DNA of 64,000 bases from the NCBI GenBank assembly GCA_900544795.1, contig UQWM01000010.1, positions 12,844-76,843 on the forward strand, in the 5' to 3' direction. The notes beneath the pieces were generated by a model, which saw only the letters and a list, made by a program, of their open reading frames with translations, had not been told where the DNA came from and searched no databases. Made by a program: the position numbers and the translations under genes. Source of the DNA: an uncultured Phascolarctobacterium sp. GTDB lineage: Bacteria > Bacillota > Negativicutes > Acidaminococcales > Acidaminococcaceae. Below are positions 24,342 through 32,781 of this stretch, piece by piece; positions within the stretch are counted from its first letter, which is position 1; the number at the start of each line of letters is the position of its first letter.

Positions 24342-26281
24342 TGATTCGCAAACGTGATGGCAGGTTGGTGGAATTTGACGAAACCAAGATCACCGACGCT
24401 ATTTTTGAAGCTGCCAAATCGGTAGGCGGTGCTGACAGACAGCTGGCAATGGAGCTGACGCTGAATGTTTTGAAAGATTTGAAAAATGAAAACAAACAGT
24501 CTGTAGATGTTGAACATATTCAGGATATGGTAGAGAAGGTGCTGATCGAAAGCGGCCACGCCCGTACTGCCAAATCATATATTTTATACAGGGCTAGAAG
24601 GACGGGGATGCGCAGTTCGCGCAGCGCCTTGATGGATACTGTTGCGGAGATTCTGAAGGAAACTGACCGCGATAATGCGAATATTTCCAATTCTCCTTCC
24701 GCTAAAATGCTGCAGATAGCTTCGGCTGCCAGCCGTGAGTTCTATCTGAACCGGCTGATACCTGAAGATATGGCTACTGCCCATAAACGCGGCGATATCC
24801 ACATCCACGATCTTGATTTTTATGCTAAGACTTTGAACTGTTTGAATATTCCGCTGGGACGTTTGCTGAAAAGCGGTTTCAATAACGGGCATGGTTTTAT
24901 TCGCCCGCCCAGACGCCCTGGTTCTGCCACTGCTTTAGCAGCGATCATCCTGCAAAGTTCGCAGAACGATATGTTCGGCGGCCAGTCTTTCGGTTATTTT
25001 GATTCTGATATGGCTCCGTTTATGGAGGGTGCTTCCGAGGAGGAAGTGTTCCAGGCGATGGAAGCCCTTGTTTATAACCTGAACAGTATGCATTCCCGTG
25101 CCGGCGCGCAGGTGCCGTTTTCCAGCCTGAATTTGGGCCTGGATACTTCGGAGAATGGCCGTAAGGTGACTCGTAATTTGCTGAAAGCTTATGGCAAAGG
25201 ATTGGGACGCGGCGAAAACCCTATTTTTCCTAACGTCATCTTCCGTGTCAAACGCGGCGTAAACCTGGATAAGGGCGATCCGAACTATGACTTGTTCCAG
25301 CTGGCTATTTCGGTTGCTGCTAAGCGTTTGAACCCTACATTCAGCTTTATGGACACCTCTTTTAACAAACCGTATGGCGGCGACGTGGCTTATATGGGCT
25401 GCCGTACTCGTGTTATAGCTAACCGTGTAGGACCCGAGATCACCGAAGGCCGCGGCAATCTTTCTTTCACTACTATCAATTTACCGCGTCTGGCGATCAA
25501 GGCTGAACGCAATCTCGATACATTCTACCGTCTACTGGATGATTTACTGGATCTGGTAAGAGAGCAGCTTTATCACCGCTATAAAGTGCAGGCGGGCCTG
25601 AAGGTGCGCGACCTGCCGTTTTTGATGGGGCAGGGCCTGTATCTGGACAGCGATAAGCTGGCCAGCGACGACCGTATCGAAGAGGCGATCAAGCACGGTA
25701 CTTTGGGCGTAGGCTTTATTGGCCTGGCCGAGACACTGACAGCTTTGCTCGGCTGCCATCATGCGCAGAGCGAGGAAGCGCAGAAACTGGGTGAAGATAT
25801 CATCGGGCATATGCGCGATAAGGTAGACGGTATGGCTGATAAATATGATTTGAATTACAGCTTTATCGCGACTCCTGCCGAAGGGTTATCCGGACGCTTT
25901 ATCCGTATGGACCGCAACGAATATGGCATTATTCCGGGTGTTACGGACAAGGCTTATTATACTAATTCGTTCCATGTTCCTGTTTCTTATCCCATCAGCG
26001 CTTTTGAGAAGATGCGTTTAGAGGGTGCTTATCATAAGTTCACTAACGGCGGCCATATCAGCTATGTTGAGTTCGCTTCTTCCCCGGTGCATAATTTAGG
26101 CGCCGTCGAGGATGTGCTGCGCCATATGCTGGAATGCGACTGCGGTTATGTAGGCATTAATTTCCCCATCGATTATTGTGAGGAGTGCGGCTATACCGGC
26201 ATTATCGACAGCGATTTTTGCCCTGTCTGCGAAAAGGCTCTGACCCAGAGCTTCCGCCGTGATAACTGCTGCACAGAATAG
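24338..26281 (+). CDS. nrdD: Anaerobic ribonucleotide reductase NrdD, apparently lacking the glycyl-radical loop
   Basis: A 647-residue class III RNR large subunit. It has an N-terminal ATP-cone (residues about 1-90), the catalytic barrel with C168 (TLNCLN) and the thiyl-forming C355 (YMGCRT), and the C-terminal zinc site CEEC (614-617) plus CPVC (628-631). After CPVC the family normally continues for about 15 residues to the glycyl-radical motif RxxGYL. Here the protein ends 16 residues after C631 with SFRRDNCCTE, and no GYL motif is present in any frame before nrdG begins. Either the radical site is supplied in trans, the enzyme works differently, or the end is degenerate. Everything before the end looks intact. 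Confidence 0.88.
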   Translation: MMIRKRDGRLVEFDETKITDAIFEAAKSVGGADRQLAMELTLNVLKDLKNENKQSVDVEHIQDMVEKVLIESGHARTAKSYILYRARRTGMRSSRSALMDTVAEILKETDRDNANISNSPSAKMLQIASAASREFYLNRLIPEDMATAHKRGDIHIHDLDFYAKTLNCLNIPLGRLLKSGFNNGHGFIRPPRRPGSATALAAIILQSSQNDMFGGQSFGYFDSDMAPFMEGASEEEVFQAMEALVYNLNSMHSRAGAQVPFSSLNLGLDTSENGRKVTRNLLKAYGKGLGRGENPIFPNVIFRVKRGVNLDKGDPNYDLFQLAISVAAKRLNPTFSFMDTSFNKPYGGDVAYMGCRTRVIANRVGPEITEGRGNLSFTTINLPRLAIKAERNLDTFYRLLDDLLDLVREQLYHRYKVQAGLKVRDLPFLMGQGLYLDSDKLASDDRIEEAIKHGTLGVGFIGLAETLTALLGCHHAQSEEAQKLGEDIIGHMRDKVDGMADKYDLNYSFIATPAEGLSGRFIRMDRNEYGIIPGVTDKAYYTNSFHVPVSYPISAFEKMRLEGAYHKFTNGGHISYVEFASSPVHNLGAVEDVLRHMLECDCGYVGINFPIDYCEECGYTGIIDSDFCPVCEKALTQSFRRDNCCTE

Positions 26282-26289
26282 GAGGGCCT

Positions 26290-26778
26290 ATGTTACAGGT
26301 AGCCGCTATTTTAGAAGAGTCTATCGTTGATGGTCCGGGTATCAGAACAGTGATTTTTTTGCAGGGCTGTCCCCGGCATTGCGAAGGCTGCCATAATCCT
26401 AACCTGCTGCCTTTTACAGGTGGGATGGAGTACACTGCACGGCAGCTGGCGGATGAGGTTTTTGCCAAAATAACGCCTCTGCACAGAGGCATCACTTTAA
26501 GCGGCGGCGATCCGCTGGCTCAGCCGGAGGCAGTGCTGGAGTTCCTGCGTATCGTGCACAGTGAAAAGCCTAAGCTTACTGTCTGGTGTTATACCGGTTA
26601 TTGCTATGACGAGGTTAAGGATTATCCACTATTGGCCGAGATCGACGTTTTAGTAGACGGGCCGTTCATTCTGGCACAGCGTAATCTGGATCTGCCTTTT
26701 AGGGGGTCGGATAACCAGCGCCTGATCGATGTACCGGAGACAAGGGCAGCGGGCAGTGTGGTTGAGGTAAATTTGTAA
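26290..26778 (+). CDS. nrdG: Anaerobic RNR-activating radical SAM protein NrdG
   Basis: A 162-residue radical SAM activase. VDGPGIRTVIFLQGCPRHCEGCHNP carries the CxxxxxCxxC-like cysteine cluster of NrdG (C-P-R-H-C-E-G-C core), and TLSGGDPL is the GGE-like SAM contact. It normally generates the glycyl radical on NrdD. Its start is 8 bases after the nrdD stop, with GGAGG overlapping that stop. Its presence argues that a glycyl-radical target still exists in the cell. Confidence 0.94.
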   Translation: MLQVAAILEESIVDGPGIRTVIFLQGCPRHCEGCHNPNLLPFTGGMEYTARQLADEVFAKITPLHRGITLSGGDPLAQPEAVLEFLRIVHSEKPKLTVWCYTGYCYDEVKDYPLLAEIDVLVDGPFILAQRNLDLPFRGSDNQRLIDVPETRAAGSVVEVNL

Positions 26779-26799
26779 AGCATATTTGGAGGAGTTGGA

Positions 26800-27207
26800 A
26801 TGTTGCTGAAATTATTGCAGGACGGTTTTGGTAATGCTATGGATTTGAATTGTGCGGAAAAGATATTGTATGGCGCTAACTGGGCCTACGATATGAAGCT
26901 GCCTGCGGAAGCGCTGAAGCTTGCTGCCGGGTTTGGTGGCGGTATGGGCATTGAAAGCAGCTGTGGCGTCATTACCGGCGGCGTGATGGTGCTGAGCAGC
27001 CTGTACGTGAAGCGCAATGGACATGAGAGCGGCAGGATCAAGGCTTTGGAAAAAGAATTTATTGAAACGTTTACCCAAGAGATGGGCTCTATCGATTGTT
27101 CCAGCCTGAAGGCTAAATACCGCAATGACGAGATCAAATGCAATCTGGTTATTTTTAAAGCGGGCGAGATTTTAGACCGGATGGTAGAACGTGAAGGTTT
27201 GAAGTAA
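26800..27207 (+). CDS. C_GCAxxG_C_C-type redox/split-cysteine protein
   Basis: A 135-residue protein with the spacing of the C_GCAxxG_C_C family: an early Cys near residue 18, the Gly-rich segment GFGGGMGIESSCGVITGGVMVL (Cys at about 55) and two cysteines in the C-terminal third (about residues 100-115). Members are thought to be redox-active or metal-binding, but their role is not established. It lies 21 bases after nrdG behind GGAGGAG, so it is likely co-transcribed with the reductase operon, where a thiol donor would make sense. That link is inference. Confidence 0.75.
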   Translation: MLLKLLQDGFGNAMDLNCAEKILYGANWAYDMKLPAEALKLAAGFGGGMGIESSCGVITGGVMVLSSLYVKRNGHESGRIKALEKEFIETFTQEMGSIDCSSLKAKYRNDEIKCNLVIFKAGEILDRMVEREGLK

Positions 27208-27212
27208 ATATT

Positions 27213-27287
27213 AAAAGCTCCGGCTGCATTTATTTGCGGACGGAGCTTTTGCATAGTTAAAGGCAGCTTCCTGGAAGCTGCCTTTTT
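27213..27287. terminator. Two consecutive hairpins between nrd operon and ABC transporter
   Basis: Hairpin 1: AAAAGCTCCG (27213-27222) / CGGAGCTTTT (27241-27250), ending in TTTT for the nrd operon. Hairpin 2: AAAGGCAGCTTCC (27259-27271) / GGAAGCTGCCTTT (27273-27285) followed by TTTTTTG. They separate converging transcription units; the first can also act on the minus strand. Confidence 0.85.
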
Positions 27288-27291
27288 TGTT

Positions 27292-28269
27292 TTAAATTTT
27301 AACGATGTAGGGGGCCAGGTCGATTTTATTTTTTTGCAGGCCGGTTGCTAAAAGAAAGTCCTGCGTATCATTCAAATCTTTGATATCAGCCGTTTTTATT
27401 TCCGGGTCGAAGTCGTACCAGGGTGCCATCACTGCCACGTCATCAGGGGTCAGTCCGGTCGCCTGAGCGGTAAAGTCGTAGGCTTTAGACTGCTCTTTTG
27501 CAAGATAGGCGATATTTTCTTTGTGGGCAGCCAGGTAACGCTTAATAATGTCAGGATTATTTTTGACCAGGTCGCCGCGGGCCGCGATGACGATTGTGGC
27601 ATCGACCAGGCCTTCGCCGCTGGTGATGATATGCGCGCCTGCTTTTTGGGCACGCAGTACGTCGGAGCCGGCTACGAGTGCCGCATCGACGTTACCGTTT
27701 AGCATGGCGTTGACAGAAGGGGGTATATCCATGGACAGCAGTTCAACAGCGTCAGGCTTTAGCCCATCTTTAGCCAGAGCGGCGATAAGGATCTGATGCA
27801 GGATGGTGCCCTTAGGCCCGGCAACCTTTTTGCCTGCCAGATCGGCAGCCGTTTTGATGGACGGGTCTTTAGCCATAATGTTGAAGGCCTTGGGCGCGCG
27901 GCTGTAGATGCCGACTATCTTGAGATCGACACCATTAGAGGCTGCTAAAATAGCCGATGTGCCTCCAAGTGCGCTGCAAATATCAAGGCTGCCTGCTGCC
28001 AGCGCCTCGGTCTGCTTGGCGCCGGAATTGATCTCTGGGAAGGAAACTTTGGTGTCAGTCTTGGCAAATTCTTTGCTGACTGTTTGCAGGTTTTTATCGA
28101 TGATGGAAGGGATGTTGAGGGGCGATTTGACGTAGGTGATCTTAAGTTCTTTAGGAGCCGTGGCTTTAGGTTCGGCTGGTTTGGCACCGCCGCAGCCTAA
28201 AATACCGAAGCTGAGGGCGGCAAGGCAACACCCGACCGCTAATTTTGGGAGAAGTTTGTTATGGAACAT
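27292..28269 (-). CDS. Sulfonate/nitrate/taurine-type ABC transporter binding lipoprotein
   Basis: A 325-residue lipoprotein with signal peptide and lipobox (GILGC), followed by a NitT/TauT/SsuA-type periplasmic-binding fold: LKITYVKSPLNIPSIIDKN, INSGAKQTEALAAGSLDICSALGGTSAI, and DLAGKKVAGPKGTILHQIL. It captures the substrate outside the membrane for the two genes upstream. ATG 28269 is preferred, 8 bases after AGGTGG (28283-28278). The substrate (aliphatic sulfonate, taurine, nitrate or a pyrimidine precursor) cannot be fixed from sequence alone. Confidence 0.85.
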   Translation of the reverse strand: MFHNKLLPKLAVGCCLAALSFGILGCGGAKPAEPKATAPKELKITYVKSPLNIPSIIDKNLQTVSKEFAKTDTKVSFPEINSGAKQTEALAAGSLDICSALGGTSAILAASNGVDLKIVGIYSRAPKAFNIMAKDPSIKTAADLAGKKVAGPKGTILHQILIAALAKDGLKPDAVELLSMDIPPSVNAMLNGNVDAALVAGSDVLRAQKAGAHIITSGEGLVDATIVIAARGDLVKNNPDIIKRYLAAHKENIAYLAKEQSKAYDFTAQATGLTPDDVAVMAPWYDFDPEIKTADIKDLNDTQDFLLATGLQKNKIDLAPYIVKI

Positions 28270-28290
28270 CACGATTACCACCTTATAAAT

Positions 28291-28998
28291 TTAATTTTCA
28301 ATAGCGTCCAGGATTTGCTGACGCAGCTGCTGGAACGGCAGCGAAGCAGCCTGACGCGGATAGGCAAGATCTATGGGAAGGTCATTTTTGACGCTGCCGT
28401 TTTGCATAACTAAAATACGCTGGCCCAAAAGCAGAGCTTCTTCAACGTCGTGGGTGACGAAGATGACGCTTTTTTGCTGTTTCCGGAATAGTTCCAGCAG
28501 CATTTTTTGCAGCCCCTGGCGCGTAAAATAATCTAAAGCGCTGAAGGGTTCGTCCATCAGGATCAGATCGGGATTTTGAAACAGGGTACGTCCTAATGCC
28601 GCGCGCTGTGCCATGCCGCCTGACAGTTGCGCTGGGTAGGCTTTTTGGAAGGCCTGGAGTCCTAACAGGCCCAGTAATTTCTCCGAGGGTGAATGCGGCA
28701 GAGCAGGGTCACTTTGTGCTGCAAAGGCGATGTTTTCACTAACGGTCAGCCAGGGCATCAGCCGAGGCTCCTGAAAAACAAACCCGATCTTGGCGGCTTT
28801 TTCATAGGTGATGGTGCCGGAGGTAGCCGGCTCTAAGCCTGCCAGTAAACGCAGCAGGGTAGTTTTGCCGCAGCCGCTTTTGCCGACGATGCAGGTAAAG
28901 CTGTTTTCCGAAAAAGAGAGTTCGGCTTCCCGCAGAGCGTAGACTGTACCTGAGGCAGTAAGATAGCTTTTGGTGAGGGCGGTTGTTTTAAGCAGCAT
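28291..28998 (-). CDS. ABC transporter ATP-binding protein (SsuB/TauB type)
   Basis: A 235-residue ATPase: Walker A GKSGCGKTTLL, Q-loop FQEPRLMPWLTV, signature LSGGMAQRAALGR, Walker B LILMDEPFSALD and switch His in VTHDVEEAL. The 'PRLMPW' form of the Q-loop is typical of the nitrate/sulfonate/taurine subfamily. ATG 28998 follows AGGTGA and overlaps the permease end by 11 bases; a GTG three codons upstream is the alternative. Confidence 0.92.
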   Translation of the reverse strand: MLLKTTALTKSYLTASGTVYALREAELSFSENSFTCIVGKSGCGKTTLLRLLAGLEPATSGTITYEKAAKIGFVFQEPRLMPWLTVSENIAFAAQSDPALPHSPSEKLLGLLGLQAFQKAYPAQLSGGMAQRAALGRTLFQNPDLILMDEPFSALDYFTRQGLQKMLLELFRKQQKSVIFVTHDVEEALLLGQRILVMQNGSVKNDLPIDLAYPRQAASLPFQQLRQQILDAIEN

Positions 28999-29755
28999 GT
29001 TCTTCACCTGCCTTTACGTTCCAGGGCAGCAGTTTATTGGTCAGTGCCAAAAACAGCCAGTCGATAAGGCTGCCAACGATGCCGATGGCGAACAGCCCGA
29101 CTAAAACGATATCTGGCCGCGACATCTGTTCGGCGTCCAGGATCATATAACCGATGCCGGAGGAGGCTGCGATCAATTCGGCGCCGATAAGAGCACGCCA
29201 GCTGTAACCCAGCGAAAGTTGCAGGCCGACGGCGATGGATGGCAGTGCGGCAGGTAATTGGATCAGCCTGGCCTGCTGCCAGGCTGTAAAATGCAGCGAA
29301 GTACCTACTTCCAATAGTTTGCGGTCGCAGCCCTTGATACCGCTGTAGGTGTTTAAGAACAGAGGAAAGAAAGAGGCCAAAAAGATAATAACCAGCTTGG
29401 AGCCTTCGTCGATGCCGAACCATAAAATGATCAGGGGGATAGCTGCCAGAGGAGGTACATGGCGCAGAAATTCCAGCACTGGCCAGCAATAGGCCTGGAA
29501 GCTGCTGCTGCGTCCACAGAGAATACCCAAAGGGATGGCGACGAGCACCGAGCAGAAAAAGCCGCCGGCTACCCGCTGCAAGCTTATCCAAAGATGCTGC
29601 CAAAGCATCCCGCCTGCAATCAGTTCAGCCGCGGTTGATGCTGTTGCGGCAGGACTGGGCAGCAGGTAGGGACTGAATATCTGCCGGGCTGTTATCAGAT
29701 ACCATAATAAAAGTAATACAAACGGCAAAATCAATCCGTTTCTCCATGTGCGCAT
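28988..29755 (-). CDS. ABC transporter permease (SsuC/TauC type)
   Basis: A 255-residue inner-membrane permease with about six hydrophobic segments. The segment ending ALPSIAVGLQLSLGYSWRALIGAELIA is the EAA-like loop contacting the ATPase, as in the SsuC/TauC/NitT permeases. It is the first gene of the minus-strand importer operon; ATG 29755 follows AGGAGAG. Confidence 0.92.
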   Translation of the reverse strand: MRTWRNGLILPFVLLLLWYLITARQIFSPYLLPSPAATASTAAELIAGGMLWQHLWISLQRVAGGFFCSVLVAIPLGILCGRSSSFQAYCWPVLEFLRHVPPLAAIPLIILWFGIDEGSKLVIIFLASFFPLFLNTYSGIKGCDRKLLEVGTSLHFTAWQQARLIQLPAALPSIAVGLQLSLGYSWRALIGAELIAASSGIGYMILDAEQMSRPDIVLVGLFAIGIVGSLIDWLFLALTNKLLPWNVKAGEEHAA

Positions 29756-29780
29756 AAGTCTCTCCTAATAAATAGCTATT

Positions 29781-29819
29781 GTTGATTTTACTTTAAGACA
29801 AATCAACTTGATTGTCAAT
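29781..29819 (-). promoter_or_regulatory. ABC importer promoter with TTGATT half-site repeats
   Basis: On the minus strand: TTGACA (29819-29814), 17-base spacer, TAAAGT (29796-29791). The spacer contains the perfect palindrome AATCAA-C-TTGATT (29801-29813), and GTTGATTT (29781-29788) is inverted relative to AAATCAAC (29800-29807). The repeated half-sites over the core promoter look like an operator for an unidentified regulator. The rest of the intergenic stretch up to 30001 holds only a TATAAT (29944-29949) for the next plus-strand gene. Confidence 0.5.
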
Positions 29820-30001
29820 ATTTGGTGGTAGTTTGTGAGGAAAATTAAAGATGTATCTGAGGAAAAGATCAAAACGTCAATGCAATAATGAGAATTTAAT
29901 ATAGCGCAAACGCGGTTATGTCTTGTGGGGGGGTACTGCTGTGCTATAATATATAGAGAGAAAAGGCTGGACGGAAATAACGGCCTAAGAGGTGCGGCAA
30001 G

Positions 30002-30232
30002 ATGATTTATCAAAAAGTAACAACGGGTTCAGGGCGCTGCCTGCTGTTGGTAAGGAAAACTGAAAATGAGCATGGCTTTGAGCTTTGGCGCCGCAGCGAA
30101 CGCTGCTGGTATCGTTTTGATAATAATGACACGGACTATTTTAAAAATGTCTTGGATATTAGAGGTGAGGTTGTGGATATCAGCGAAGCAGAAGCCAGGG
30201 TAATAATGGAAACAGCAGAAGAACGGGCTTAA
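30002..30232 (+). CDS. Small conserved-looking protein of unknown function
   Basis: A 76-residue soluble protein (MIYQKVTTGSGRCLLLVRKTEN at the start). It has no signal, membrane segment or cysteine cluster; it is rich in Arg, Glu and aromatic residues. ATG 30002 follows AGAGGTG, and TGTGCTATAAT lies about 55 bases upstream as a promoter -10, so expression is plausible. I do not recognise the family. It converges on mrp and shares a terminator with it. Confidence 0.6.
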   Translation: MIYQKVTTGSGRCLLLVRKTENEHGFELWRRSERCWYRFDNNDTDYFKNVLDIRGEVVDISEAEARVIMETAEERA

Positions 30233-30278
30233 ATATAGAAAGCTGGCATCAGATTTATGATGCCAGCTTTCTATATTT
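30231..30278. terminator. 21-bp bidirectional terminator covering both stop codons
   Basis: A perfect 21-bp inverted repeat (arms 30231-30251 and 30258-30278, core AGAAAGCTGGCATCA) with a 6-base loop. The last two bases of the left gene's TAA (30230-30232) and the first of mrp's stop (30279-30277) fall in the arms, so one element ends both converging genes. Confidence 0.85.
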
Positions 30279-31119
30279 AAGCTAAATTTTTTAAGCGTTC
30301 AACAACGGGTTCCAGTGCTGTTGCATGATAGGTTTCGATGCGGCCTGCATCACAGGCGGTGGCAAGCTCCGGGTCTATCGGAAGCTTAGCCAGAACATCG
30401 AGCCCATAAGCTGCGGCAGCGTCTTCGATATGGCTGGGACCGAAAATTTGATATTCCTTGTCGTTGTCGGGACATTTGAAATAGGAGTAATTTTCGATCA
30501 GTCCCAGAATGGGGATGTTCATCAATGACGCCATTTTTACGGCTTTGCCGACGATCATGGAAACTAATTCCTGCGGCGAGGTGACGATAATGATACCGTC
30601 GATGGGGAGTGACTGAAAAATTGTTAAGGGAACATCGCCGGTTCCCGGCGGCATATCGATGAACATATAGTCGATATCTGTCCAGATGACGTCGCTCCAA
30701 AACTGTTTTACCGTACCGGCAATGATCGGGCCACGCCAAACTACAGGGTCGGTTTCGTCGTTCAAAAGCAGGTTGGTCGAGATGATCTCGATGCCGCTGG
30801 CCGTTTGCATGGGCAGCAGTCCGATCTCGGTAGCATTGGCTTTGCCGTGCAGGCCAAAAGCCTTAGGGATAGAGGGGCCGGTGATATCGGCATCTAAAAC
30901 CGCTGTTTTGTAGTTAGCCTTTTGCATTGCTGAGGCTAAAAGCGAGGTGACGACTGATTTACCTACGCCGCCTTTACCGCTGACAATACCGATGACCTTT
31001 TTAACAGCGCTCATTTCGTGCAGCGGAGCAGAAAAATCAGGTGCGGTAGCATGATCACAATTTTCGCAGGATGTTTTATCGCAGCCTGCGTCAGAGCATT
31101 GACGTGTTTGTTCGGACAT
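30277..31119 (-). CDS. mrp: Mrp/NBP35-family Fe-S carrier ATPase (ApbC)
   Basis: A 280-residue P-loop ATPase for iron-sulfur cluster handling. A Cys-rich N-terminus (CSDAGCDKTSCENCDH) is followed by the deviant Walker A GIVSGKGGVGKSVV, DADITGPSIP, and DMPPGTGDVPLTI. A CxxC expected for cluster binding appears near YFKCPDND, where only one Cys is obvious, so cluster binding may use the N-terminal cysteines instead. ATG 31119 is set by GGAGG eight bases upstream. It pairs with the DUF134 gene. Confidence 0.92.
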   Translation of the reverse strand: MSEQTRQCSDAGCDKTSCENCDHATAPDFSAPLHEMSAVKKVIGIVSGKGGVGKSVVTSLLASAMQKANYKTAVLDADITGPSIPKAFGLHGKANATEIGLLPMQTASGIEIISTNLLLNDETDPVVWRGPIIAGTVKQFWSDVIWTDIDYMFIDMPPGTGDVPLTIFQSLPIDGIIIVTSPQELVSMIVGKAVKMASLMNIPILGLIENYSYFKCPDNDKEYQIFGPSHIEDAAAAYGLDVLAKLPIDPELATACDAGRIETYHATALEPVVERLKNLA

Positions 31120-31140
31120 GGGACATTCCTCCAAGGGTGC

Positions 31141-31500
31141 TTATTTATTTTTTTGCAGGGCGCTGCGCTGCAACCGCCGGCAGGTGGCACGGACACAATT
31201 TTGGTTATGTCCGTCGCAAAGGCGGAACTCGCCGCCTTCTATTGAAAGCTCCTTACCGTTGATAAGGGCGTCAGCCAGCTTGCGGCGCGCTTCTTCATAA
31301 ATTTTCTGAACTGTGGTGCGTGCCACGTTCATGGCTCCGGCACAGGTTTCCTGGGTGCAGTTCTCCAGGTCCATCAACCGAATGGTTTCGTATTCGTCGA
31401 TGGTCATGGTTATTTTCTCCTGGGGGTCAGCGCCTACAGGGGCAAAGGTTTTATTGAGCGGAAGCGAGCAGATCTTGCGCCATTTAATAGGTCTCGACAC
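31141..31500 (-). CDS. DUF134 family (UPF0251) putative DNA-binding protein
   Basis: A 119-residue protein: SRPIKWRKICSLP at the N-terminus, ITMTIDEYETIRLMDLENCTQE, and a sigma-70-region-4-like helix-turn-helix (CAGAMNVARTTVQKIYEEARRKLADAL), then a Cys-rich tail (CDGHNQNCVRATC). That is the DUF134 layout. GTG 31500 is chosen from AAGGAGG eight bases upstream and the family N-terminus. DUF134 genes commonly accompany Mrp and Fe-S scaffold genes; it probably regulates or senses cluster status, which is not proven. Confidence 0.87.
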   Translation of the reverse strand: MSRPIKWRKICSLPLNKTFAPVGADPQEKITMTIDEYETIRLMDLENCTQETCAGAMNVARTTVQKIYEEARRKLADALINGKELSIEGGEFRLCDGHNQNCVRATCRRLQRSALQKNK

Positions 31501-31639
31501 AGTAAGCCCTCCTTTCACAGGGGAGTCTGTTACTAAAGAATATCATAACGTCATTAACGACTTATGTCAATAAAGACGCTGCTTTTGGCAATTCACAAAA
31601 ACGTATGTTTATGTTATAATCTATCGTAGTAAAGGTGTG

Positions 31640-32770
31640 ATGAAGAAAGTGGATACGAAAGAAATTTGGGAGTTTTCCAGAAATTTCGTAAAACGTGAAG
31701 GTATTTTGGTACTGGCCTGCTGTTTGGCTGTGCTTTCGTCGCTGGTGGTGACCCCCAGGGCGGAATATATAGACTGGCATGTTTTAGTGCTTTTGTTTTG
31801 CCTGATGTTGGTGGTAGGTGGTTTTAAAAAACGACGGATACTGGACCACTGCGCTGTCTGGCTGTTACGGCGCTGCAATTCGCTGCGGCAGATAACGGCG
31901 GCGCTGCTGCTGGTCACTTTTGTCGGTTCGATGCTGGTGACTAACGATGTGGCTTTGCTGACTTTTGTTCCCCTGACTCTGATCATAGGCAGGGAAGTTG
32001 GGCTGGATGTGGCAAAAATCATCATTTGGCAGACTTTAGCCGCTAATCTTGGCAGTATGCTGACCCCCATGGGCAATCCACAGAATTTATTTTTATATGC
32101 CCGCTATGAGTTTGACAGCGTTAGTTTTTTACAGGTGACCTGGCTGCCGACTTTGCTGTCTGGTGCTTTGCTGGGCTTGCTGCTTTGGCGCCAGCAGAAC
32201 AGGCCTTTAAAGGTGAATCTGGCGTCGGTGCAGGTAGAGCGCGGCTGGGGGCTGGGTATTTTAGACTTGTTATTTTTATTATGCGTGGCGTCGGTGTTCC
32301 GTTGGTTCGACCACTGGCTGCTGTTGGCGGTCACCGTTGCGGTGATCATGGCAATGGACCGCGGCCTGTTCAGGCAGATCGACTATTCACTGCTAGTAAC
32401 TTTTTGCGGATTTTTTATTTTTATCGGCAATTTGACGCAGCTGGAGTTCATTGGCAGTATTCGTGACAGTGTTCTGGGTAGCGCTGCCGGAACCTATATT
32501 ACAGGCATCCTCGCCAGCCAGTTCATCAGCAATGTGCCGGCGGCGATGCTGATGGCGGCCTTTACAGAGCAGCGTAAGGCGCTGCTGTTAGGGGTCAATA
32601 TCGGCGGGCTGGGCACGCTGATCGCTTCGATGGCCAGCGTGATCTCATATAAGCTGTTTGCAGAAGCGCATCCTGCACAGATCAGGCAGTATTTGCTGCT
32701 GTTTTTATACTATAACGCGATCGGGCTGTTGCTGTTGGTTCCGGCCGTATATTTTTTATTGCTGTATTGA
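31640..32770 (+). CDS. ArsB/NhaD-type ion transporter (SLC13-like)
   Basis: A 376-residue membrane protein with about ten hydrophobic segments. The stretch FVGSMLVTNDVALLTFVPLTLIIG and the later ILASQFISNVPAAMLMAAF are the two repeated 'TND/SNVP' re-entrant motifs of the ion transporter superfamily (ArsB, NhaD, CitMHS, SLC13), and NLGSMLTPMGNPQNLFLY is the conserved hairpin loop. It likely moves an anion or Na+/H+; substrate unknown. ATG 31640 follows AAAGGTG, and TATAAT lies at 31615-31620. Confidence 0.82.
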   Translation: MKKVDTKEIWEFSRNFVKREGILVLACCLAVLSSLVVTPRAEYIDWHVLVLLFCLMLVVGGFKKRRILDHCAVWLLRRCNSLRQITAALLLVTFVGSMLVTNDVALLTFVPLTLIIGREVGLDVAKIIIWQTLAANLGSMLTPMGNPQNLFLYARYEFDSVSFLQVTWLPTLLSGALLGLLLWRQQNRPLKVNLASVQVERGWGLGILDLLFLLCVASVFRWFDHWLLLAVTVAVIMAMDRGLFRQIDYSLLVTFCGFFIFIGNLTQLEFIGSIRDSVLGSAAGTYITGILASQFISNVPAAMLMAAFTEQRKALLLGVNIGGLGTLIASMASVISYKLFAEAHPAQIRQYLLLFLYYNAIGLLLLVPAVYFLLLY

Positions 32771-32781
32771 GAGGTTTAGTT

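Noticed and set aside
26255..26330. A frameshifted NrdD glycyl-radical tail in another frame
   Set aside because: Reading +1 gives ITAAQNRRAYV, which lacks the GYL motif, so no simple frameshift restores the family tail.
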